From NCBI GenBank assembly GCA_019237355.1, contig JAFAHH010000053.1, forward strand, positions 1 through 8,168: a stretch of DNA of 8,168 nucleotides, in the 5' to 3' direction. The notes below the pieces were generated by a model. That model had not been told where the DNA came from, did no database searches, and saw only the letters and a program-made list of their open reading frames with translations. Made by a program: the position numbers and the translations under genes. The stretch is from Acetobacteraceae bacterium. Its GTDB lineage: Bacteria > Pseudomonadota > Alphaproteobacteria > Acetobacterales > Acetobacteraceae. Positions 1 to 5,803 of the stretch are shown here, one piece after another (position 1 is the first letter of the stretch; every line of letters starts with the position of its first letter).

Positions 1-222
1 CTTGCCCTGCCAGCCCTGGCCGGCATCCCTCCAGTCGTGCTCAGCCATGGCTCTCTCGAGCGCCCGCTTGACATTGGCGGTGGCCCGCAGGCGGAACAGA
101 TATGGCAAACCTTCCCGCTCGGCGCGTGCCATCACCGGCTCATTGCCTCATTCGGCATCGCCGCGCACCAGGGCGGGCCAGCGTGTCCGGCCAAGACGGT
201 CGAGCAACGACCCGCAGGGTGA
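1..222 (-). pseudogene. IS1380-like transposase fragment, nonsense-disrupted
   Basis: Read on the minus strand in one frame, this stretch gives SLLDRLGRTRWPALVRGDAE, then a TGA (148-150), then GNEPVMARAEREGLPYLFRL and, continuing in frame, ATANVKRALERAMAEHDW and DAGQGWQGK to the window edge. The RGD[A/S]xWG...VM...YLFKLR...GW order is that of the middle to C-terminal part of IS1380-type DDE transposases (DDE_Tnp_1 group). The TGA sits where a Trp is expected (GDAEWGNE), so it looks like a single TGG-to-TGA change. Upstream of about 222 the frame no longer gives recognisable transposase sequence, so the N-terminal part is lost or scrambled. The element is a dead remnant; no terminal inverted repeat is visible here. 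The family call is from recalled motifs and could be a neighbouring DDE group. Confidence 0.6.
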
Positions 223-432
223 GCCGGCACGGCGATGAGATCCGCTTTCATTCCCGCGCTTTCCGCCGATTCGGCCGCACGGCGCAAGCTCGGAACTGCC
301 GGATTTAGGTTCAGGCAAACGGACACGCGGAGCGGGGCGTGAGCGGGGCAGCAACTACACGGCACCCGTTGTCGGCTGGGTCCCGCACCTTAAGCACTCA
401 CGCGGCATGATTTCTGTATGGGGGTTCAAAGT
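223..432. other. Non-coding stretch with no recognisable gene
   Basis: About 210 bases between the transposase remnant and the tRNA-like remnant. The short open frames here have no recognisable protein motif and no ribosome binding site, and they run through the decayed element. I see no clear palindrome, terminator or promoter. It is most likely scrambled insertion-element or intergenic debris. Confidence 0.5.
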
Positions 433-480
433 TAGCGGCGGGCGGATTCGAAGCACCGACCAACGGATTACGATTCCCTC
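433..480 (-). pseudogene. tRNA-Thr(CGT)-like 3' fragment
   Basis: On the minus strand this reads like tRNA positions about 27 to 73. There is an anticodon stem AGGGA/TCCGT with one mismatch and a 7-nt loop carrying U33 and anticodon CGT followed by AA. A 5-nt variable loop TGGTC follows. The T-arm has the loop TTCGAAT flanked by GGTGC and CCGCC, then CGCCGCT with a discriminator A. The conserved G53-C61 pair is broken (C instead of G), there is no encoded CCA, and the 5' half (acceptor 5' strand and D-arm) is missing: the bases that should hold it are occupied by the repeat at 481-586. It is therefore a remnant and not a working tRNA. Anticodon CGT would specify Thr. The match was made by eye and could be coincidental. 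Confidence 0.45.
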
Positions 481-586
481 CAGAGCGGTTTCCACTCACG
501 TGGAACCGCTCGAGCTTTGTTTTGCGAGCAGATTCACGCGATGTGGATCGCCTTCGGCGATTCCACCTGATCGCGATCTGCTCTAG
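481..586 (-). repeat. Double-hairpin palindromic repeat, copy 0 (variant arms)
   Basis: Two adjacent hairpins separated by a short A/C-rich linker. Hairpin 1 (526-583) pairs GAGCAGAT with ATCTGCTC around an imperfect stem with apical GGCGAT pairing. Hairpin 2 (483-511) pairs GAGCGGTTTCCAC with GTGGAACCGCTC, with one bulged T and loop TCAC. Read on the minus strand it begins CTAGAGC, like the other copies in this window, and has the same order (long hairpin, linker, short hairpin), but the stem sequences differ. It starts 7 nt after the mnmA stop codon, so it would form at the 3' end of the mnmA transcript. No T-run follows, so it is not a canonical intrinsic terminator, although it could protect the mRNA 3' end. 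Confidence 0.65.
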
Positions 587-593
587 CGCTGGG

Positions 594-1685
594 CTACAAT
601 GCCCGCCCCACGGTCGCGGCGGCCGGGCGGGAAATGAACCCGCCGCCCAGCACCCGGTCCCCATCGTAGAAGACGCAAGCCTGGCCGGGCGCGGCAAGGG
701 AAGGCTGATCGAGCCGCACCACAGCACCCTCGCCCTCCGCCCGCACCCACCCGGGCTGCGGCTCTTCCCGGGCCCGGAGCTTGAAGCTGCAGTGGATTGC
801 GCCTTGCGGCGGCGGCACAAGCCAATTCACCTCCCGCAACCAGACTTCCCGCGAGCCCGAACTGCGCGGACCGACCACCACACGGCGCCGGCCCGGATCC
901 AGCCCCACAACGACCTGCCGTTCACCAGCGTCGAAGCTCGCTGGCCCCAGTCCTTTCGCCTGGCCAACCGTATAATGGGCAATGCCCCGATGCTCTGCCA
1001 GCGCCCGGCCATCGAGGGTTACGATTTCCCCAGCTAACGCAGCTTCAGGGCGCAGCCGTCCAACTAGGCTCGCATATCCCCGAGACGGAACGAAACAAAT
1101 ATCCTGGCTGTCCGGCTTGGCCGCCACCCGCAGGCCAAGCCGCTCGGCATGGAACCGAACGGTTGCTTTGTCCGGCATCTCACCCAAGGGAAAGAGGGCC
1201 GCCGCAAGCTGGGCGCGCGTGGTCGCGAATAGGAACCAGCTTTGGTCGCGGGCCTTATCGACCGCACGATGCAGCTCGGCCCCGTCCGGCCCTTCGACCC
1301 GGCGCACGTAATGGCCGGTGGCCAGACGCTCGGCGCCCAGCCCGCCGGCGAGCGCCGTAAGATCCGTGAACTTCACCGTCTGATTGCACCGGATGCACGG
1401 AACGGGGGTCTCTCCGGCCGCATAGCTATCCGCGAAATCCGCAATGACCGCATTCGCAAACCGGGATTCGGCGTCGATCACGTAATGCGGGATGCCCAGA
1501 TGGTCTGCGACCCGGCGCGCATCGTGGATGTCCTGCCCGGCGCAACACGCACCCTTGCGGCCGGCCGCCGCGCCATGATTGTAGAGCTGGAGCGTAACCC
1601 CAATCACCTCATGGCCCGCTTCATGCAGCAATCCGGCAACCGTGCTGCTGTCGACGCCGCCAGACATGGCGACCATGATGAGCAT
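594..1685 (-). CDS. mnmA: tRNA-specific 2-thiouridylase MnmA
   Basis: Cytoplasmic enzyme that makes 2-thiouridine at U34 of tRNA-Lys, -Glu and -Gln, using ATP to adenylate U34 and sulfur passed on from a cysteine desulfurase. The 363-residue length is normal. Visible motifs: PP-loop SGGVDSS at 8-14; PCIRCNQTVKF with the first catalytic Cys at 100 and an extra Cys at 97; LATGHYVR at 121-128; DSQDICFV with the second catalytic Cys at 197; HYTVGQAKGLG at 237-247; C-terminal GQACVFYDGDRVLGGG at 334-349. The ATG at 1685 is the only plausible start: no in-frame start lies between it and the upstream ferredoxin stop, 22 bp away, and the ribosome binding site is weak. It is the last gene of the desulfurase-ferredoxin run, in line with its need for desulfurase-derived sulfur. 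Stop is TAG. Confidence 0.97.
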   Translation of the reverse strand: MLIMVAMSGGVDSSTVAGLLHEAGHEVIGVTLQLYNHGAAAGRKGACCAGQDIHDARRVADHLGIPHYVIDAESRFANAVIADFADSYAAGETPVPCIRCNQTVKFTDLTALAGGLGAERLATGHYVRRVEGPDGAELHRAVDKARDQSWFLFATTRAQLAAALFPLGEMPDKATVRFHAERLGLRVAAKPDSQDICFVPSRGYASLVGRLRPEAALAGEIVTLDGRALAEHRGIAHYTVGQAKGLGPASFDAGERQVVVGLDPGRRRVVVGPRSSGSREVWLREVNWLVPPPQGAIHCSFKLRAREEPQPGWVRAEGEGAVVRLDQPSLAAPGQACVFYDGDRVLGGGFISRPAAATVGRAL

Positions 1686-1707
1686 GTGAGGAACTCGCCG
1701 GCTGCGG

Positions 1708-2040
1708 CTAGTCGTTCAGCAAATTGCGGGTGCCAGCGGGTAGGCGCACCACCAACCCGTCCAGCTTTTCGGTCATCACGATCTGGCACCCGAGGCGCGA
1801 GGTCTCCTCTAGTCCGAAGGCAAGGTCGAGCATGTCCTCCTCATCCTCGGTGGGCTCGGCGAGTTTGCCGAACCAGGCCGGATCGACGATGACGTGGCAA
1901 GTGGAACAGGCAAGCGAGCCTTCGCACGCGCCCTCGATATCCACCTCGTGCATATGCGCGATCTCGAGCACGGAGAGCCCGACCGGGGCATCCACCTCCC
2001 GGCGTGCTCCATTTCGCTCGATAAAGGTCATCTTCGGCAT
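1708..2040 (-). CDS. fdx: [2Fe-2S] ferredoxin, Isc Fdx/adrenodoxin type
   Basis: Small soluble electron carrier of 110 residues, typical of the Isc-associated ferredoxin that feeds electrons to cysteine desulfurase/scaffold chemistry in Fe-S cluster assembly. Cluster ligands are all present: Cys39, Cys45, Cys48 (CEGSLACSTCHV) and Cys85 (LGCQI), giving CX5CX2CX36C. The acidic stretch EPTEDEEDMLDLAFG (62-76) is the partner-binding helix typical of adrenodoxin-like proteins. It lies between the IscS-like desulfurase (83 bp upstream) and mnmA (22 bp downstream) on the same strand, so co-transcription is likely. No strong Shine-Dalgarno sequence is seen before the ATG. The family assignment is firm. 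A role specifically in Fe-S assembly is inferred from context, because no IscU gene is in the window. Confidence 0.93.
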   Translation of the reverse strand: MPKMTFIERNGARREVDAPVGLSVLEIAHMHEVDIEGACEGSLACSTCHVIVDPAWFGKLAEPTEDEEDMLDLAFGLEETSRLGCQIVMTEKLDGLVVRLPAGTRNLLND

Positions 2041-2079
2041 AGCTAACGCGCCCGATCCATTGCTGCGGCGGCTCGGCCG

Positions 2080-2103
2080 GCCTCTGGGCTCAGACCCGGA
2101 GGC
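2080..2103. other. Intercistronic hairpin between the IscS-like gene and fdx
   Basis: GCCTCTGGG and CCCGGAGGC form a 9-bp stem (one G-U pair) with the 6-nt loop CTCAGA. It lies in the 83-bp spacer between the second desulfurase stop and the ferredoxin start. No T-run follows on either strand, so it is not a standard terminator. Direct copies of AGCTAAC (2041-2047 and 2114-2120) flank the segment. A role in message processing or stability is possible but unproven. Confidence 0.35.
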
Positions 2104-2123
2104 TTGCGGCCAAAGCTAACCGC

Positions 2124-3314
2124 TTATGCTTCCGCCAGTTCCAGCGCCTGGCGATGCGCGGCGATAAAAACGGCCGCCGCATAGTCGATATCGGCGGGGG
2201 AGGTAAAGCGCCCGATGCCGATCCGCAAGGTGCGGGCCGCCTCCGCCCGGCTAAGGCCGAGGGCGCGCAATACATAGGAGGGCTCGATCGCGGCCGAGGA
2301 GCAGGCTGACCCGGTCGAGACGCACAGATCAGGGGCGCTCGCCATGATCGCAGCCGCGGTGACGTCCGGAAAGGTGATGTTGACGTTTCCAGCGATGCGG
2401 TTTTCCATCGAGCCGTTGACCTGCAGCCCGGGAATGGCGGCGCGCAAGCGCGAGAGCAGGCGGTCCCGTAGGTGCAAAAGCCGGTCGCGCTCCTGCTCCA
2501 TCTCCTCCTGAGCGCAGCGGCATGCTTCGCCGAGCCCAACGATCAAAGGCGCCGGTAGGGTGCCGGAGCGAAGCCCCCGTTCCTGCCCGCCGCCCGAGAA
2601 TAGCGGGCTTAGGCGTACGCGCGGCCGCCGCCGCACGTATAGCGCCCCAATCCCCTTCGGTCCGTAGAGCTTATGCCCGCTTAGGGAGAGGAGGTCGATG
2701 CCCCAGCCAACGGCGATTGGAATCTTGCCGGTAGCCTGAGCCGCATCGGTATGGAAAAGCGCCCCGGCCCGTTTCGTTATCGCGGTGAGGGCGGGCAGGT
2801 CTTGGATCACACCCGTCTCGTTGTTCACGGCCATGATGCTGACCAGCAAGGTCGGCACAGCGAGCGCTTCTCGCAGCCGCTCTGGATCAAGCAGGCCATC
2901 CGGACGCACTGGCAGAAACAGGGGATCGAAGCCTTCCTCGGCTGCGTCCGCGAAGCACTCCAGGACGCATTTATGTTCGGTCACCAGGGTGACGATCCGG
3001 CGGCGGGGATCGCCAGCGGCGCGGGCGTAGCGGGTGGCACCCTTAATGGCAATGTTGTTGCTCTCGGTTGCGCCCGAGGTGAAGATAATTTCTTTCGAAT
3101 CCGCCCCAATCAAGCTGGCGACTTGGGCGCGCGCCCGATTGACCGCCCCGGCGGCTGCCCGGCCCATCTCGTGTTCGGCGCTGGCCGGGTTGCCGTAAGC
3201 CTCGCTGAACCAGGGTAGCATGGCCGCCAGCACCCGCGGATCGCAGCGGGTTGTCGCCTGGTTGTCGAGGTAGGCAGGCCGGATGGAACCGGCGTGAGGG
3301 TCGTTGGGCATCAT
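2124..3314 (-). CDS. Cysteine desulfurase, IscS-like (second of tandem pair)
   Basis: PLP enzyme (fold type I aminotransferase) that converts L-cysteine to alanine and leaves a persulfide for Fe-S assembly and tRNA thiolation. It has 396 residues, close to the roughly 400 of IscS. Visible: AYLDNQATT near the N-terminus (14-22), GNPAS (41-45), TSGATESNN (79-87), H114 in TEHK that stacks on PLP, NNETGV (164-169), HTDAAQ with D190 and Q193, the PLP lysine K215 in SGHKLYGPKG, GGGQERGLRSGT (241-252), the catalytic-loop Cys338 in STGSACSS, followed by EPSYVLRALGL as in IscS. This is much closer to E. coli IscS than the upstream paralogue. The two ATGs at 3314 and 3311 are equivalent candidates with no clear ribosome binding site. 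It lies 98 bp after the first desulfurase and upstream of fdx, and is the likely sulfur donor for MnmA in this cluster. Confidence 0.93.
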   Translation of the reverse strand: MMPNDPHAGSIRPAYLDNQATTRCDPRVLAAMLPWFSEAYGNPASAEHEMGRAAAGAVNRARAQVASLIGADSKEIIFTSGATESNNIAIKGATRYARAAGDPRRRIVTLVTEHKCVLECFADAAEEGFDPLFLPVRPDGLLDPERLREALAVPTLLVSIMAVNNETGVIQDLPALTAITKRAGALFHTDAAQATGKIPIAVGWGIDLLSLSGHKLYGPKGIGALYVRRRPRVRLSPLFSGGGQERGLRSGTLPAPLIVGLGEACRCAQEEMEQERDRLLHLRDRLLSRLRAAIPGLQVNGSMENRIAGNVNITFPDVTAAAIMASAPDLCVSTGSACSSAAIEPSYVLRALGLSRAEAARTLRIGIGRFTSPADIDYAAAVFIAAHRQALELAEA

Positions 3315-3347
3315 CGGCTGGGATGTAGGTTTAGCTCGGTTGGAACG

Positions 3348-3450
3348 CTAGAGCGCGATGGCTTGAGGCGGACTCGTCGGAAAGCCTGAATCGCGCTTTC
3401 AAGACCAAGAACCTAGCGCATGATGGCTTCGCGTGAGCCATCATGCGGTA
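3348..3450 (+). repeat. Double-hairpin palindromic repeat, copy 1
   Basis: It starts CTAGAGCGCGAT. Hairpin A pairs AGCGCGAT (3352-3359) with ATCGCGCT (3390-3397), and GGCTT (3360-3364) with AAGCC (3382-3386). After the linker TCAAGACCAAGAACC, hairpin B pairs GCATGATGGCT (3418-3428) perfectly with AGCCATCATGC (3436-3446) around a 7-nt loop. It aligns along its length with copies 2 and 3, for example at TCGGAAAGCCxGAxTCGC and the AACCTA junction. Hairpin A fills much of the spacer between the two desulfurase genes, while hairpin B lies inside the coding end of the first one and provides its stop codon. Confidence 0.85.
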
Positions 3451-4528
3451 GGGCAGCGTGCAGCCGCTCCGCCATAGCTGCATAGGCCCGGCCAAACGCA
3501 TCCACGTGGGCGGGATCGGCATTCCAGGGCAGCGAAATGCGAATCGCCTGCCCGGCCAGCGGTCCCAGCCCCATCGCCCGCAGGACATGGCTCGCGCCCA
3601 CCTTACCGGAGCTGCACGCGGCCCCGGCGCTTACCGCGATTCGTGCCAGATCGAGTGCGATCACCTGCGCATCCGCACGCACGCCAGGTAAGGCGACGCA
3701 ACTGGTGTTGGGCAGACGGGGAGCCGCCGCCCCGCAGACCACCGCGCCCCGAGCGACGGCCGCCCGCTCGGCCGAATCGCGGAGCGGGGCCAAGTGCTCG
3801 CCGCCCGAAGCCGCAAGCGCCGCGGCCGCGAACCCGGCGATTGCGGCGACGGCTGGGGTCCCGCCGCGGCGGCCTCGCTCCTGCCCGCCGCCCGCGATAA
3901 GCGGGCAGATATCGGCATGGGCCGGTGCGAGCAGCAGCGCACCCGCCCCCGCTGGGCCGCCGAGCTTGTGGGACGAAATTGCAAGACTATCCGCCCCTAG
4001 CTCGGACAGATCGAGGGGGACCCGGCCGGCCGCCTGGACCGCATCGACATGCAGCAATGCGCCATGGCTGCGGCATAGAGCCGCGACCTCACGCACGGGG
4101 TGCATCACCCCCGTCTCATTATTCGCCAGCATGAGGCAAACCAGGGCGGGAGGGCCGGATCCCAGCATTGCCTCAAGCGAATCAAGGGCCACTACCCCGC
4201 TGTCATCCACGGGGATTATCTCGGCTTCCGACCCAGAAGCCCGAATGGAATCGTGCTCCGTTGCCCCAATCAGTAACCGGCGCGATGCACGAAGCCCGTG
4301 AACCGCAAGCGCGTTGGCTTCGGTCGCCCCGGAGGTGAAGACCAGATTGCCTGGGCGCGCGCTGAACCGAAAAGCAAGCTGTTCGCGGGCCTCTTCAAGG
4401 ATTCGGCGGGCCGCCCGGCCCGCTTGGTGCACCGAGGAGGGATTGCCTGTCTGCATCAGTGCTGAGTGCACTGCAGCAAGAGCGTCGGGCCGAAGCGGCT
4501 CGGAAGCATTGGCGTCCAGATAGATCAT
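3413..4528 (-). CDS. Cysteine desulfurase, NifS/IscS family (first of tandem pair)
   Basis: A second PLP-dependent cysteine desulfurase of 371 residues from the ATG at 4528, which gives the typical MIYLDANASEP start. The open frame runs further upstream (ATG at 4606, TTG at 4669), but that extension has no family resemblance. Motifs: NPSSVH (29-34), TSGATEAN (65-72), H92 in TEHDS, NNETGV (136-141), HVDAVQ with D162 and Q165, PLP lysine K188 in SSHKLGGPAG, GGGQERGRRGGT (213-224), catalytic Cys305 in AGAACSSGK and R330 in IRISL. All catalytic residues are present, so it should be active. HKLGGP and RRGGT place it in a different subgroup from the IscS-like neighbour. The last ten codons (HDGSREAIMR) and the TAG stop are read from repeat copy 1. 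It is the first gene of the minus-strand run; its exact partner (Fe-S, tRNA or other sulfur acceptor) cannot be told. Confidence 0.9.
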   Translation of the reverse strand: MIYLDANASEPLRPDALAAVHSALMQTGNPSSVHQAGRAARRILEEAREQLAFRFSARPGNLVFTSGATEANALAVHGLRASRRLLIGATEHDSIRASGSEAEIIPVDDSGVVALDSLEAMLGSGPPALVCLMLANNETGVMHPVREVAALCRSHGALLHVDAVQAAGRVPLDLSELGADSLAISSHKLGGPAGAGALLLAPAHADICPLIAGGGQERGRRGGTPAVAAIAGFAAAALAASGGEHLAPLRDSAERAAVARGAVVCGAAAPRLPNTSCVALPGVRADAQVIALDLARIAVSAGAACSSGKVGASHVLRAMGLGPLAGQAIRISLPWNADPAHVDAFGRAYAAMAERLHAALPHDGSREAIMR

Positions 4529-4853
4529 TCGTTCAGAAACCTGTGGCGCCGGGCGAGCACCTGTCCGCACGACCCGGCGCTTGGAATGGGGCGGGGTACA
4601 TCCCATGTCCGAGGCCGGGCCGAAATCCGCATAGCGTAAAGAATTACTTTTCTCGCGCTCACTGGTCAAGAATTCGCGCGTTCAAGCCCTTATGCAGTGC
4701 AACGGGTTTACCAAATCTTCGTGTCTGGTCTATGAACCATCTGCTATACACAACGTGTTAGGCAATTCTGGTAGGGGACAGGCGGCATCGCCCGGAAAGG
4801 GTTCGGGGCGGTGTTGTTAGGCTAGAAAAGAAAAGAACGGGTTTCGAAAAGCC
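4529..4853. promoter_or_regulatory. Divergent intergenic region, desulfurase run and hydrolase
   Basis: This 325-bp spacer must carry the promoters for the minus-strand desulfurase run and for the plus-strand hydrolase. It is less GC-rich from about 4630 to 4760 than its surroundings, as expected of a promoter region. It holds no RNA gene I can recognise, no IscR gene, and no convincing match to a type 1 IscR operator. The stretch just upstream of the hydrolase is purine-rich (GAAAAGAAAAGAACGGG). Confidence 0.4.
4641..4669 (-). promoter_or_regulatory. Possible promoter of the desulfurase run
   Basis: On the minus strand TTGACC (4664-4669) is followed after 17 bp by TAATTC (4641-4646), about 110 bp before the chosen start codon. 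The -35 box is a good match to a housekeeping sigma-70 site, the -10 box a poor one. It is the best candidate I could find by eye and is weak. Confidence 0.2.
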
Positions 4854-5519
4854 ATGCCTGAAGTGATGTTTGCCGGCCCTATTGGCCGGCTGGAGGGCCG
4901 TTACCACCATTCCAAGGAAAGTGGCGCGCCGGTTGCGCTGATATTACACCCGCACCCGCTACATGGCGGGACGATGAACAACCGGATCGCCTACACAATG
5001 TACCAGTCGTTCCAACGACTGGGATGCTCGGTGATGCGCTTCAATTTCCGGGGCGTCGGCCGAAGCCAGGGCCGCTATGATGGTGGCCATGGCGAGATCA
5101 GCGATGCCGCCTCGGCGCTCGACTGGTTGCAGGCGGTCAACCCCAACGCGGGCGGGCTGTGGGTTGCAGGCTACTCGTTTGGGGCCTTCGTCGGGATGCA
5201 GTTGCTCATGCGGCGACCTGAAATTTCAGGTTGGGTCAGCGTGGCACCGCCCGCGAGCCATTACGATTTCGGCTTCCTGGCGCCCTGCCCGTGTGGGGGG
5301 CTAATGATCCACGGGGATGCTGATGAGCTGGTCCCGGAGCCATCGGTACGGAAGCTCGTCGATAAGCTGAACACACAGAAGGGTGTGCAGGTCGATTATC
5401 GCATCTTCGCGGGCGCAGATCATGTGTTCGCACAGCACGCGGAAAGGGTGGCCGAGGCGGTCGAGGACCATTGCGGCCGGGTCATCGCCCGCCGCGCTAT
5501 GGCGCTGGCGGCTGACTAG
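4854..5519 (+). CDS. Alpha/beta hydrolase (COG2945-like)
   Basis: A 221-residue soluble serine hydrolase of the alpha/beta fold, of the type annotated as "alpha/beta superfamily hydrolase" beside Fe-S genes in many alphaproteobacteria. Visible: HPHPLHGGTMNN (32-43) forming the oxyanion region, FNFRGVGRSQG (63-73), the nucleophile elbow GYSFG with Ser108, HGDADELVP with the acid at D157, and the base H190 in ADHVF. The catalytic triad is therefore complete. The substrate is unknown; an esterase or thioesterase role is possible but the sequence does not settle it. There is no signal peptide or membrane segment. It is transcribed divergently from the desulfurase run and converges on anmK. The start ATG at 4854 follows a purine-rich stretch but no perfect Shine-Dalgarno sequence. 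Confidence 0.9.
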   Translation: MPEVMFAGPIGRLEGRYHHSKESGAPVALILHPHPLHGGTMNNRIAYTMYQSFQRLGCSVMRFNFRGVGRSQGRYDGGHGEISDAASALDWLQAVNPNAGGLWVAGYSFGAFVGMQLLMRRPEISGWVSVAPPASHYDFGFLAPCPCGGLMIHGDADELVPEPSVRKLVDKLNTQKGVQVDYRIFAGADHVFAQHAERVAEAVEDHCGRVIARRAMALAAD

Positions 5520-5604
5520 GCCGCACACGTCGGAAGGCAGAATTTCTCACCACAGCAATCCCAAGCAAAGGCCATCCAGACCCCTTCGCTACTGGATCAA
5601 CTAG

Positions 5605-5636
5605 CAGCCACTCCGCATTATAGCACGAGGTGGCTG
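5605..5636. other. Inverted repeat downstream of the hydrolase
   Basis: CAGCCAC (5605-5611) and GTGGCTG (5630-5636) form a perfect 7-bp stem with an 18-nt loop, about 85 bp after the hydrolase stop. No T-run follows, so it is at best a weak terminator. The rest of 5520-5702 shows no gene. Confidence 0.3.
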
Positions 5637-5702
5637 TGATTATTCGCGGTCTCCATTGGCTTCGGGCACCCGCCAGTAACTCCCGCTTCGTCACCCTACG
5701 TG

Positions 5703-5803
5703 CTAGAGCGCAATAGCTTGAACAGACCATCGGAAAGCCCGACTCGCATTCCCAACGAACAACCTAGATCATCAAGGCTCCGACCTAAAGCCGTCATGCT
5801 CTA
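5703..5803 (+). repeat. Double-hairpin palindromic repeat, copy 2 (degenerate)
   Basis: It starts CTAGAGCGCAATAGCTTG and contains ATCGGAAAGCCCGACTCGCATT, then the linker and AACCTAG, then a second arm ending AAAGCCGTCATGCTCTA. It aligns with copies 1 and 3 over its whole length, but both stems carry several mismatches, so this copy is decaying. It lies between the convergent hydrolase and anmK genes, and its last three bases (CTA) are the complement of the anmK stop codon. Confidence 0.75.

Noticed and set aside
481..586. Intrinsic terminator of mnmA
   Set aside because: The hairpins are strong, but no T-run follows on the minus strand, and the two-hairpin layout matches the repeats elsewhere in the window.
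398..820. Minus-strand open frame of 140 codons overlapping the mnmA 3' end
   Set aside because: It overlaps mnmA out of frame, runs through the repeat and tRNA-like remnant, and has an arginine/proline-rich composition with no motif: a GC-rich shadow frame.
1242..1892. Plus-strand open frame of 216 codons across mnmA and fdx
   Set aside because: It is antisense to two well-supported genes, has no recognisable domain and spans a gene boundary.
3537..4301. Plus-strand open frame of 254 codons opposite the first desulfurase
   Set aside because: It is antisense to a gene with complete catalytic motifs; its Ala/Pro/Arg/Ser-rich product shows no domain, as expected for a shadow in GC-rich DNA.
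4529..4669. N-terminal extension of the first desulfurase (TTG at 4669 or ATG at 4606)
   Set aside because: The extension does not resemble the family, whose members begin with MxYLDxxAxxP as at 4528. The TTG also overlaps the best promoter candidate.
4681..4760. IscR operator or riboswitch upstream of the desulfurase run
   Set aside because: Only short imperfect palindromes such as GGTCTATGAACC are present; none matches a known operator or riboswitch core well enough to call.
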